Shown here: piece by piece, positions 34,104 to 42,551 of the stretch
Numbering within the stretch: position 1 is the stretch's first letter
How the letters are laid out: each line of letters opens with the position of its first letter
Origin: CAWGAJ01 sp963820545
GTDB lineage: Bacteria; Planctomycetota; Planctomycetia; Pirellulales; Thermoguttaceae
Assembly (NCBI GenBank): GCA_963820545.1
Contig: CAWGAJ010000001.1
Coordinates: 1,116,001-1,180,000, forward strand
Reading direction: 5' to 3'
Length of the DNA stretch: 64,000 bases
Notes under the pieces: model-generated
What the model was told of the DNA's origin: nothing
What the model saw: only the letters and a program-made list of their open reading frames with translations
The model's database searches: none
Program-made: the position numbers and the translations under genes

Positions 34104-36230
34104 TTATTTTACAGTATTTTGAGGATGGTAAGAATTCAACCAATCTTCGAGTTGCTTGGCCAGCCCAGTCTGATTTTGGGATCGGGCAAGTTGCAAAGCC
34201 TTCTGGGCCGCGGCCAGGGCCTCTGCGGATCGGTTTGCTTGGGCATAACTCACCGCTAAATTGTAATAGCCGTTGATGTAGTCGGGTTTGAGCTCAATGG
34301 CGTGCATTAAAGAGGTGATGGCCTCCTGCGGCCGGCCTGCTCGGCACAAGGCAAAGCCCAGGTTGTTATAAGCCTCGGGATAGTTCGAGATGAGCTTCAG
34401 GGCTTGCTGGTATTGTTCGATCGCCTCCGGCAGCCTACCTAAATGGACCAATGCATTGCCATAGTTGTTGTAGGCCTCGGGGAAGTTGGATTTTAACTTC
34501 AAGGCTTGCTGGAAATGTTCGATCGCCTCTTGGGGCCGGCCTGTTTTGATAAAATAGAGGCCCAGGTTATTTTGGGCATCAGCGTAATCGGGCTTTAGGC
34601 GCTGGGCTTGCTGTAAATGTTCGATCGCCTCCGGCAACTGGTCCATTTGGACCAATGCGTAGCCCAAGTTGTTGTGGGCCTCGGCATAGGTTGGATTGAG
34701 GCGCAGGGCTTTCTGATAATGTTCTACCGCCTCCGGCAGCTTGCCAATTTTATCCAGAGAAACGCCCAGGTTGTTATGGGCATCGGCATAGTCCTCATTG
34801 AGCCGCAGAGCTTGGCGGTAATGCTCCATCGCCTCCGGTCCCCGGCCTGCTTCGTCCAGCACGTTGCCCAGGTTGTTGTGGGCAATCCAACAAGCCGGAT
34901 TTTTTTCTAGTGTTGCCTGATAGAGCGTCATGGCATTACTGTACAGTCCACTTTGCTGCCAGGTGAGAAACGTTAGCAGGCCTAGAACCACTATCGGCAC
35001 GGTGCTGGCAGTCGAGCGGACCGGCCCTGGGGCCCGCTTGTGCCATACGTCATAACCCGCCGCCACGAGCGCAATCACCCCAATTATGCCCGTGTATTGA
35101 TAATGATCCGATATCAGCGAATACTGCATAAAACCCACGTCCGCAAAGCCCAGCACCGGAAGTAACGACACGCAGAAAAATCCCCAGGCAAACAAAAACG
35201 GCCGACTCCAGCCTTGTCGATATTGCCACAATACAACAGTCAGGGTCACGGCCGCCACAACCGGCAGCCACCAGAGCACATTGCCGACATGAATGTGCCA
35301 CTGCGGATAGATAAAAATCAGGTTCAGCGGCAAAAGCGCCTTGTAAAGGTAAAACCACACCACGCCCCCGGCGCCTAGCAGACGCTCGATAAAAGTAGCC
35401 TGCCGGGTCACTACATCCTGACCGTGCGTTTGGAACCAGACGTTTACAATCGCCAGCACCGCGGCAACCAGGAAAAAAGGCGCTGTCCGCACCAGGTCCC
35501 GCCTGGTCACTTCCCTCCGCCACCAGACAATTACAAGCAGCAACACCGGCAACACCGCCACCGATCCTTTGCTAAGCAGCGCCAAGAGAAACGCCAACAA
35601 GCTCAGCCAGTACCAAGGGCCTATAAGTTGCCCGCACACTCCGTGTGCGGTAGCGGCACACGGAGTGTGCCTGCTACGTTGGGCGTTATCGCTACTACTC
35701 GATAAAAACTGCCTTAAATACCAGAGGATCGACAAGAGAAAGAACAACATCGCCAGCAGGCCTTTGCGCTGGGAGATCCAGGCCACCGACTCCACGTTCA
35801 CCGGATGCACGGCGAAGATCATCGCCGCCCAAAAAGCCCCGGGAATGGAAAGCTTCCACAAAATCACCCAAATCAGCAAGGCATTGACAATGTGCAAGAT
35901 CAGGTTAGTGACGTGGTAGCCGGTCGAATTCATCCCCCACAGGCGCCACTCGATCCAGAGCGTGGTATTGCTCACCGGCCAGAAGTCTATCGCCTCGGTA
36001 GTGCAAAAACGATATAGGCCATCCGCGGCCTTGATCAGACGGTTGTCGGTCAGAAGTTTGTCGTCGTCCAGGATAAAGCCGCCGTTTAACGAGGGGAGAT
36101 AAGCACAGAAGGCGGCTAGGACGATGACTGCAACTCCTGTCAGCACACGGAGATTCAGCCTTCCCGGTACAGAGGTTGCCGACCGGGCCGGAGGGGTGTT
36201 TTTATGGGGAGATTTCTGGCGCTTGGACAT
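34104..36230 (-). CDS. TMTC-like membrane protein with 7 TPR repeats (paralog D)
   Basis: A 708-residue paralog and first gene of the five-gene run. FILDDDKLLTDNRLIK follows the first helix, HPVNVESVAWISQRKGL is in the second loop, and seven TPR units (about 460-690) carry the YAEAHNNLGYALVQ pattern. The same loop as in B and C contains the CACACTCCG insert (RHTPCAATAHGVCG). Functional inference as for the other paralogs: membrane O-glycosyltransferase, with the TPR part on the opposite side binding protein partners. Identity to the paralogs is high even at the DNA level, indicating recent duplication. Confidence 0.78.
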   Translation of the reverse strand: MSKRQKSPHKNTPPARSATSVPGRLNLRVLTGVAVIVLAAFCAYLPSLNGGFILDDDKLLTDNRLIKAADGLYRFCTTEAIDFWPVSNTTLWIEWRLWGMNSTGYHVTNLILHIVNALLIWVILWKLSIPGAFWAAMIFAVHPVNVESVAWISQRKGLLAMLFFLLSILWYLRQFLSSSSDNAQRSRHTPCAATAHGVCGQLIGPWYWLSLLAFLLALLSKGSVAVLPVLLLVIVWWRREVTRRDLVRTAPFFLVAAVLAIVNVWFQTHGQDVVTRQATFIERLLGAGGVVWFYLYKALLPLNLIFIYPQWHIHVGNVLWWLPVVAAVTLTVVLWQYRQGWSRPFLFAWGFFCVSLLPVLGFADVGFMQYSLISDHYQYTGIIGVIALVAAGYDVWHKRAPGPVRSTASTVPIVVLGLLTFLTWQQSGLYSNAMTLYQATLEKNPACWIAHNNLGNVLDEAGRGPEAMEHYRQALRLNEDYADAHNNLGVSLDKIGKLPEAVEHYQKALRLNPTYAEAHNNLGYALVQMDQLPEAIEHLQQAQRLKPDYADAQNNLGLYFIKTGRPQEAIEHFQQALKLKSNFPEAYNNYGNALVHLGRLPEAIEQYQQALKLISNYPEAYNNLGFALCRAGRPQEAITSLMHAIELKPDYINGYYNLAVSYAQANRSAEALAAAQKALQLARSQNQTGLAKQLEDWLNSYHPQNTVK
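35631..35685. repeat. CACACTCCG double palindrome inside paralog D
   Basis: CCGCACAC-TCC-GTGTGCGG (35632-35650) and GGCACAC-GGA-GTGTGCC (35655-35671) are each perfect hairpins and are inverted copies of one another. Confidence 0.85.
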
Positions 36231-36328
36231 GCGCGGGCCGTGCTAAAAAACTAAACGTTTATTGCGGGTTTTATTTTATGTTTATTTTACATTATTTTTA
36301 AGCGGCTCGCACCAATGCATCATTTTGC

Positions 36329-38131
36329 CTAATCTCTAAGCTCTTCTTCACAAGACATGCAGGCAAGTTGTTTTGCTGATTCATGGTGCTCTCGTTCCAG
36401 GTAGGCGCGACCTTGGCGAATGCCGATGTGATCCCAGGGCAGCCGTGTGCCGGCAGGGTAGGGGGTGTGAAGGATCTGTTCCACGTCGATGCCCGCGTCG
36501 GCCAATGCCTGGCGCCACAAGCGGGAATCGAAGTGTTCGGCCCAGGCGTCGAAGCGGGCGCCGCGCTGCCAGGCCAATTCGATGGCCTCGCCTACTCGGC
36601 GGTCGCCGCGGCAGAGCACGCCTTCCAAGAGGCTGGTTTCCAGGTCGTGGCATTTCAGTTGCACGCAGCGCAAATGTTTGCAGCGGCGCAATTGCCGGTG
36701 AGCCTCGAGAAAATATTCCCGCCGTTGCATGGCGTTCCATTGATAAGGCGTCTGCGGCTTGGGCACAAAGTTCGACACGTTGGCCACCACCGTGGGAAAC
36801 CGGCCGGTTGCTTCTTTGCCCAGTCGGGCGATGTTCTCCGACATTTCGATGATTCCCTCCAGATCGATTTTTCGTTCACCCGGCAAACCGCACATGAAAT
36901 ACAGTTTCACCCGGTTAAAGCCCTTTTCAAAGGCCTTGCGGCAGCCGACATAAAGGTCTTCGTTTCTGATCGGCTTGGCCACCTGCCGGCGCATGTCGTC
37001 GTGGGCGACCTCTGGGGCCAGCGTCAAGCCCGAATGGCGCGCGGTGCCGATCAGCTCACCCACCACCTGCAATTCCTCGTTGATTCTTAAACTGGGCAAG
37101 GAGAGGCCCACGCCCAACGGTCTAAAGGTCTCTTGCAGCCGTTTTAATAGGATATCAAAGTGCGGATAGTCGCTGGCCGAAAGGGATAAAAGCGAAATCT
37201 CGTTGTAGCCTGTTTGGCGATACGACTCCAAAGCCGCCTGGACAATGGTTTCCACCTGGCGGAAGCGCAAGGGTCTTTTGATGGTCGTGCTTTGACAGAA
37301 GCGGCATTGGCCCGGACAGCCGCGCATGATTTCAATCGTGATCCGGTCCTGCACGCATTCCACATGCGGCACCACTGGCGCGGTCGGCAACAAAGCAGAC
37401 TGCAAATCGACCACCGCCGGTTGGATGATTTCGGAAAAATCATTTTTAACCGGGCGCACGGCAATTGTTTTGCCGGCATTATCGTATTGAGACCGATAAA
37501 AACGCGGCAGGTAAACAAAGGGAAATTGCCGGGCCAGTTTCGCCAAGATAGATTCCCGATTTGTGCCCGATTGTTTTTGCTCCAGCCAAAGGTCGCACAC
37601 GGCGGGCAGGGCCTCTTCGCCGTCACCGATGACGAACAGATCGAAAAACTTGGCTATGGGCTCGGGATTTACCGCACAGGGCCCGCCGGCAATCACCAGC
37701 GGATGATCCATGGTCCTGGCTTCGGCGGTCCAGGGAATGCCGCCCAGATCGAGCATGGTGAGCACGTTGCTGTAGCAGAGATCGTATTGCAGGGAAAAAC
37801 CGAGCACATCGAACAGACAGAGCGGAGTGAATGTCTCCAGGCTGCAAAGCGGCAGGCCGTGTTGGCGGAGCAACTGTTCCATGTCCGCCAGCGGCGTAAA
37901 CGCCCGTTCACAGGCCCAATCGCGGCGGTTCATCACCGCATACAAAACCTGGAGGCCGTAATGGCTCATGCCGATCGAGTAGGCGTCGGGAAAGGCCAGG
38001 CAAATTGTGCCCTTTACCTGGCCATGGTCTTTGCACACGGCGTTCCACTCGCCGCCGATGTATTGTCCCGGCATTTGCACCCGGGGAAGAATATAATCGA
38101 CAATCTGTTTTTTCAGTTCATCTTTAAGCAT
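36329..38131 (-). CDS. B12-binding-type radical SAM protein (TIGR03960-like)
   Basis: A 600-residue protein. The radical SAM cluster motif is GCPGQCRFCQSTT (CxxxCxxC) near residue 275; before it lies a cobalamin-binding-like domain with QYIGGEWNAV at the start and VIAGGPCAVNPEPIAKFFD. It matches the TIGR03960 family, which in many genomes is fused to or followed by a DUF2344 partner; no DUF2344 domain or gene is seen here. The reaction is unknown. ATG 38131 is preferred because MLKDELKKQIVDYILPRVQMPGQ is the family N-terminus; a longer frame reaches 38200. Confidence 0.85.
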   Translation of the reverse strand: MLKDELKKQIVDYILPRVQMPGQYIGGEWNAVCKDHGQVKGTICLAFPDAYSIGMSHYGLQVLYAVMNRRDWACERAFTPLADMEQLLRQHGLPLCSLETFTPLCLFDVLGFSLQYDLCYSNVLTMLDLGGIPWTAEARTMDHPLVIAGGPCAVNPEPIAKFFDLFVIGDGEEALPAVCDLWLEQKQSGTNRESILAKLARQFPFVYLPRFYRSQYDNAGKTIAVRPVKNDFSEIIQPAVVDLQSALLPTAPVVPHVECVQDRITIEIMRGCPGQCRFCQSTTIKRPLRFRQVETIVQAALESYRQTGYNEISLLSLSASDYPHFDILLKRLQETFRPLGVGLSLPSLRINEELQVVGELIGTARHSGLTLAPEVAHDDMRRQVAKPIRNEDLYVGCRKAFEKGFNRVKLYFMCGLPGERKIDLEGIIEMSENIARLGKEATGRFPTVVANVSNFVPKPQTPYQWNAMQRREYFLEAHRQLRRCKHLRCVQLKCHDLETSLLEGVLCRGDRRVGEAIELAWQRGARFDAWAEHFDSRLWRQALADAGIDVEQILHTPYPAGTRLPWDHIGIRQGRAYLEREHHESAKQLACMSCEEELRD

Positions 38132-38252
38132 AATAACGATTATTGCAGAAATTCCCCGCAAAAAACAAGACTGTCGGTTTGGGCGGATTGATTTAATCAA
38201 GTATAATCAAGAAAGCGGCGGAGGTGGAAGTTAGGGGCGGAATTATTATAAA

Positions 38253-38278
38253 CCCGCGACATAAGTGCCGCGGCTAAA
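38253..38278 (+). repeat. Palindromic repeat CCCGCGAC..GTGCCGCGGCTAAA, copy 3
   Basis: Third, more diverged copy of the 9681-9704 family, with the same GCTAAA tail. The GTG inside it could be mistaken for the start of the following gene. Confidence 0.65.
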
Positions 38279-38303
38279 CATTTTTACGACAGTGATTTTT
38301 TTG

Positions 38304-39569
38304 ATGACAAATAAATACCATTTAATTATTATCCTGCTGGCTTGGGGAGTTTTGACTGATTGGCTTTTGGCACAGACCCGCCAGGAGTTTGATAGTGCCC
38401 GGAACAAGATGGTCGAGGAGGAAATCGAAGCCGCCGGAGTGAAGAATCCGCTGGTAATCAAGGCCATGCGCAGCACTCCGCGTCACGAGTTTGTGCCCCT
38501 TAGCGAGCGCAAATACGCCTATCTCGACATGGCCTTGCCCATCGGCGAAGGGCAGACCATCTCACCACCTTTTATCGTGGCCTACATGACCGAGGCCCTG
38601 GACCCCCAGCCCGACGACAAGGTGCTGGAAATCGGCACCGGCAGCGGCTATCAGGCCGCGGTATTAAGCCCCTTGGTGCGCGAGGTATACACCATTGAAA
38701 TTGTTGAATCCTTGGGCAAGAGAGCAAAGAAAACACTGGAACACCTGCATTACGACAACGTCCACGTGAAGATCGGCAACGGCTATCAGGGCTGGCCCGA
38801 ACACGCCCCCTTCGACAAAATAATCGTCACCTGTTCGCCCGAGCAGGCGCCGCCGGCCTTGATCGATCAGCTTAAGGAAGGCGGGCGCATGGTGATTCCC
38901 GTGGGCGAGCGCTATCAGCAGACCATGTACCTCTTGAAGAAGAACAAAGGCAAGCTGGAAACCGAGGCGCTAAAACCCACTCTGTTCGTGCCCATGACGG
39001 GCAAGGCCGAATCGCAACGCAAGGTGCAGCCCGATCCGACCAAGCCGGCCATTGAAAACGGCGGCTTTGAGCAAACCGTTGGCGAGGTGCCCGAGGCTGT
39101 CGGCTGGCACTATCAGCGGCAGGTCAAAATCATCGCCGATAAAGAGGCGCCGGAGGGAAAGAATTTCGCGACCTTCAGCAATGCCGAACCGGGCCGGGGC
39201 AGTCAGGCATTGCAGGGATTCGCCATCGACGGCCGAAAAGTTACCACCCTCGAAGTTTCCTTTTATGTGCGCGGACGTAATATCCGGCAGGGGCAAAACG
39301 CCAATGATTTGCCCGCCTTGGTGATCATCTTTTATGACGATAATCGAGCCATCACAAGCCAGGCCAGCATTGGCCCTTGGAGGGGCACGTTCGACTGGCG
39401 GCGGGAAGTCAGAACCATTGATGTCCCACCCCGCGCACGCGAAAGCATCGTTCGCATCGGCCTGTTTGGCGCGGTGGGCGAAATCTCCTTTGACGATATC
39501 GAAGTGAAAACGCCAAAAAACAATCGCGATTATTTCAAGAATGCCAAACCCAGCCAGTTATTCGATTAA
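38304..39569 (+). CDS. Secreted protein-L-isoaspartate O-methyltransferase with C-terminal beta-sandwich domain
   Basis: A 421-residue protein. A signal peptide (about 1-23, ending LLAQ) is followed by a PCMT domain (about 25-225): VIKAMRSTPRHEFVP, SPPFIVAYMTEAL and the SAM-binding VLEIGTGSGYQAAVLSPL. It would methylate isoaspartyl residues in damaged proteins for repair. The last ~170 residues form a beta-sandwich (NGGFEQ start, ISFDDIEVK end) like carbohydrate-binding modules. Export of PCMT is unusual outside this phylum. ATG 38304 is chosen; an upstream GTG lies in a palindromic repeat. Confidence 0.85.
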   Translation: MTNKYHLIIILLAWGVLTDWLLAQTRQEFDSARNKMVEEEIEAAGVKNPLVIKAMRSTPRHEFVPLSERKYAYLDMALPIGEGQTISPPFIVAYMTEALDPQPDDKVLEIGTGSGYQAAVLSPLVREVYTIEIVESLGKRAKKTLEHLHYDNVHVKIGNGYQGWPEHAPFDKIIVTCSPEQAPPALIDQLKEGGRMVIPVGERYQQTMYLLKKNKGKLETEALKPTLFVPMTGKAESQRKVQPDPTKPAIENGGFEQTVGEVPEAVGWHYQRQVKIIADKEAPEGKNFATFSNAEPGRGSQALQGFAIDGRKVTTLEVSFYVRGRNIRQGQNANDLPALVIIFYDDNRAITSQASIGPWRGTFDWRREVRTIDVPPRARESIVRIGLFGAVGEISFDDIEVKTPKNNRDYFKNAKPSQLFD

Positions 39570-39589
39570 TTTCCGCCCCAAAACAAAGC

Positions 39590-40795
39590 TTAGTGCCGCC
39601 TCTGATTGCTGATAAGCGAACTTGTCTCCGTGCTTTTATCGGCCGGTTCAGAAGTGTGAAATCCGTACTGGATTATGTAATTTCTCCAGCGTCGCGTTAT
39701 CTCATCGCGATTCTCCGGAGAAAGTTGATAGCGGTTGGTCTGGTAATCTTTTTGATCGGCCATGTAGACTTCCATGGCGGGGCAAACCGCCTCAAAATCA
39801 GCCAATTCCAGTTCCTCGTAAATCCGCTGCATCTGCCGCAAGGGATCAGCGATGAGATCTTCGTAATGGACTTCGCTAAATTGCCCGGGACCGAGCAAAT
39901 GCCGATCGCGCTCGAACACCTGATACATCCGCTCGAAGGTGTGAAAAACGTACTCTTCCAAGCCCTTGTATTTCGGCACTTGCAGCCCCTGATCGCGGTA
40001 CAAGCGTTTCCAGAGATTGATCGTCGAGGGGAAGATCACGTAAGGATCGCGGACAATGTGCACAAACTTGGCTTTAGGGAAAAGTTGCAATAAGACCTTG
40101 ATGCGGCAGGTATGCGCCGGCGATTTGAGCACGATCCGCTGGGGATCGCGCACGGTGAGACATTGGAGAAACCAAAGCAGTTTGCCTTTCCACCGCTTAA
40201 GCGCCTCCGCGGGCAGGCCTTGCAAGTCGAGATATTCCTGATCCTGCGGAGGACGATTGGCAAAAACAGCGGTCAAATAAGGCGAACGCACGCCCATATT
40301 GCACAAAGCGAATTCGTCTTCTTGCGGACGGTCCCAACCCGCGGGCATGTTGTCCATGGGCCGACGAGACGGCAAAAGGATCTTCAACAGCGGTTTAAAC
40401 AACCACGCCGAAACCAAAAAGTGATTGGGGGCGAAACAAGCATAGGTATCGGGAAAAGTGTGTCGCCTATCCAGCACCAAGAGCTCATGTAACAAGGTCG
40501 TGCCGGAGCGCCAATGGCCAATCACAAAAATCGGATCGCGAGTCAGGCTGGTGCGTGCGATCCGGCGGCCCAAAAAAATGGCCTCAATCGCCCAGAGGAA
40601 GAAATTCACCAAGCCTAATACCGTTACGATTATCGCCATCCCAACGCGACGCGGGGCGATGGCAAAGCGGTTGCGCAGCAACAACGCCAGCCAGCTCGAC
40701 ATACATATCCCGTCCCAAAACCGTGGAATCCATGGCCGGTCTTTATACCCCACTGACGGCTGGTATGCCGCTGGGCATTTCTTCGTGGTTTCCAT
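39590..40795 (-). CDS. Sulfotransferase family protein
   Basis: A 401-residue protein with the PAPS 5'-phosphosulfate loop GHWRSGTTLLHELL (about residues 92-105), the 3'-phosphate region FVHIVRDPYVIFPSTINLWK, and HYEDLIADPLRQM further on, as in the Sulfotransfer_3 group. It starts with a polar segment and a hydrophobic stretch (about 40-75), so it may be membrane-anchored. Planctomycetes encode many such enzymes; the acceptor is unknown. Single gene, convergent with the PCMT gene. Confidence 0.85.
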   Translation of the reverse strand: METTKKCPAAYQPSVGYKDRPWIPRFWDGICMSSWLALLLRNRFAIAPRRVGMAIIVTVLGLVNFFLWAIEAIFLGRRIARTSLTRDPIFVIGHWRSGTTLLHELLVLDRRHTFPDTYACFAPNHFLVSAWLFKPLLKILLPSRRPMDNMPAGWDRPQEDEFALCNMGVRSPYLTAVFANRPPQDQEYLDLQGLPAEALKRWKGKLLWFLQCLTVRDPQRIVLKSPAHTCRIKVLLQLFPKAKFVHIVRDPYVIFPSTINLWKRLYRDQGLQVPKYKGLEEYVFHTFERMYQVFERDRHLLGPGQFSEVHYEDLIADPLRQMQRIYEELELADFEAVCPAMEVYMADQKDYQTNRYQLSPENRDEITRRWRNYIIQYGFHTSEPADKSTETSSLISNQRRH

Positions 40796-41199
40796 CTACT
40801 TATTCCTACCTGGAATGGATTTTTGCTATATAAACTACCCCAATCAACCTATGTTACCTGCATTACTCAAATGCCCTATGCCGGGTTATCATGTTAACAA
40901 ATATCTCCATATTTGGACAAGATAACAATAATTATTTGTGTTGTTTTTTTTCTCCGCTAAGTAGAGTTTCGGCGTTTCGGCGATTTGCCGCAGCCGAAAA
41001 GCAACAAAACGATACAAAAATTAGTGCGCTAAGCATGATGTTTCCTGACAATGCTCTTCGCTGGTTTGCCTGATTTCGATATACTTCGGCGACGATTGCA
41101 TAATTTTTGATAAGTTGCGTTTCTTAGTCTTGTTCCCAGGCTCCGCCTGGGAATGTATTATTCTTGAGGCTTGGCCTCATTTCATTAGACTGATGGCAA
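40796..41199. other. Intergenic region with a GTTCCC palindrome
   Basis: About 400 AT-rich bases with no convincing gene. A palindrome GTTCCCAGGC-TCC-GCCTGGGAAT (41132-41154) belongs to the family at 21745, 22359 and 56239. Confidence 0.6.
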
Positions 41200-41904
41200 A
41201 TGGGCTCCGTGATCCAAACTTATGACATCGTGATGTTGGTCGTTTTGCTGGGCGCCGCGGTTTATGGAGCGTGGAAGGGCATGGCCTGGCAATTGGCTTC
41301 GTTGGCTTCAATGCTCCTGAGCGCGGCGGCGGCGGTCCATTTTAGCGCGCCTTTAGCGCCGTATTTCAGCGCGCAGGAACCTTGGAACCGCTTTTTGGCC
41401 ATGCTGGTTCTTTTTGTGCTGACCTCTTTGGTGATCTGGCTGTTATTCAGGTTTGTCGCGGGAATTATTGAGCGGGTAAAGTTGAAGGAGTTTGATCGGC
41501 AGATGGGCGCCCTTTTCGGGCTGACCAAAGGGGCGCTGTTGTGCATTGTGATCACGTTCTTCGCAGTGACGCTCTCCGAGTCGGCCCGGCAAATGGTCTT
41601 AAAATCGCATTCCGGCGACATCATCGCGCGGATTACGCGTAATGCCAATCCGCTCCTGCCCGCGGATATTCGCGCGGTTTTGGGCAAATACATTGACGAA
41701 CTCGATCAGAAACTCGATCATAATACGCCCCCGTCGACGGCCGAGGAAAAAAACATTTCGCCGGAAGATTGGAAAAAAGATGTCAGCCAAGAATTAGAAC
41801 AAAAGATTCACCAGGCATCTAAAAGGATCGAAGAAATCGGGCATCAGGCCGAAGAAAAGCTGGAGGCCGTGGGACGCCAGCCTGGGCAGACTTATGATCC
41901 GTAG
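41200..41904 (+). CDS. CvpA-family membrane protein
   Basis: A 234-residue protein with four predicted transmembrane helices (about 7-30, 32-52, 63-87 and 103-125) in the CvpA (colicin V production) layout: YDIVMLVVLLGAAVYGAWKGMAWQL at the start and the Gly-rich GALFGLTKGALLCIVITFF. The C-terminal 90 residues are polar and helical, likely coiled coil. Some CvpA proteins act in envelope maintenance; its role here cannot be specified. Confidence 0.8.
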   Translation: MGSVIQTYDIVMLVVLLGAAVYGAWKGMAWQLASLASMLLSAAAAVHFSAPLAPYFSAQEPWNRFLAMLVLFVLTSLVIWLLFRFVAGIIERVKLKEFDRQMGALFGLTKGALLCIVITFFAVTLSESARQMVLKSHSGDIIARITRNANPLLPADIRAVLGKYIDELDQKLDHNTPPSTAEEKNISPEDWKKDVSQELEQKIHQASKRIEEIGHQAEEKLEAVGRQPGQTYDP

Positions 41905-41941
41905 GGCATGAAAAAAATAACCTCTTACAATTCAAGCAAGC

Positions 41942-41976
41942 GTGGCACGCCCTGAGCGAAGCGAAGGGCGTGCCAC
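41942..41976. repeat. Hairpin GTGGCACGCCCT/AGGGCGTGCCAC
   Basis: A perfect 12-bp stem with an 11-nt loop (GAGCGAAGCGA). No T-run follows, so REP-like rather than a standard terminator. Confidence 0.8.
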
Positions 41977-42213
41977 CCAAATTGGATAACTTATTTTTTG
42001 CAAGTCCTTGCTATCTCATATTAAAATTGGCATTAAACACTCCGGCGGAGCAGGGGGGTAAACGGGGGAGAGGCCGAAATTGTTCACCTAGTTGTGTTGA
42101 TATTTAAGCCCTCGGGCAAGCAACCTTCAAGGACTTTTTCTCATTCAGCAGGGGCGTGCAATTTGGATAAATTCAAGATGGCGTAACGATTTCAAATTTC
42201 ACTTGGCGGCTAG

Positions 42214-42408
42214 GATAATGTTTGCAAAACAATGCCGATGTGGTGATGGTTTTTATATAAAAACCGATTGATTCCCGGGAAAAGCCGGCATTGCGACCGA
42301 ACATAAGAAACATTATCGGACGTTGGGCAAAGGGCTTTTTCGCCCCGTAAATGTCCTGGGGAGCATAAAACCAGCCCGATTCTCATTTGTGTGTAGCGTG
42401 CCCAACGT
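42214..42408. ncRNA. Candidate structured RNA or miniature element with nested inverted repeats
   Basis: Outer arms GATAATGTTT (42214-42223) and AAACATTATC (42308-42317) enclose CAATGCCG/CGGCATTG (42230-42237, 42286-42293), which enclose the palindrome GGTTTTTATATAAAAACC (42248-42265). A second pair, ACGTTGGGCA/TGCCCAACGT (42320-42329, 42399-42408), follows at once. The coaxial order could fold as two stem-loops. It may be an RNA, or a MITE without a transposase; the sequence alone cannot decide. Confidence 0.35.
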
Positions 42409-42487
42409 AACCTCAGCCGGCTCACGCCGGCCGCTCGCCGATAGGTTGATATGTATCGCCGCTACACTTAAATTAGAAGTGCTCTAG
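42391..42487. repeat. GTGTAGC-bounded palindromic element, copy 1
   Basis: GTGTAGCG (42391-42398) and CGCTACAC (42460-42467) bound a core CAGCCGGCTCACGCCGGCCG; the tail GCTCTAGA follows. Core and tail are shared with 63744-63812. Confidence 0.7.
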
Positions 42488-42551
42488 AGCCTTGGCGTTT
42501 CGCCAGTGCCGAGAAAAGCACGGGCAAAGTGAAAGACGCTCGTGCGTCTTT

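Larger units (their letters stand above)
41905..42551. other. Long intergenic region with repeats and nested inverted repeats
   Basis: Nearly 650 bp between convergent genes, no convincing ORF. Contents: a hairpin GTGGCACGCCCT..AGGGCGTGCCAC (41942-41976), a nested inverted-repeat block (42214-42317), a second inverted repeat (42320-42408), and a GTGTAGC-bounded element (42391-42467). Confidence 0.7.

Noticed and set aside
38265..38303. GTG 38265 as start of the PCMT gene
   Set aside because: It lies inside the third copy of a palindromic repeat, and the ATG 38304 gives a normal signal peptide.
41905..42551. A tRNA gene in the long intergenic region
   Set aside because: No T-loop consensus (GGTTCGAATCC type) or cloverleaf could be found by eye on either strand.
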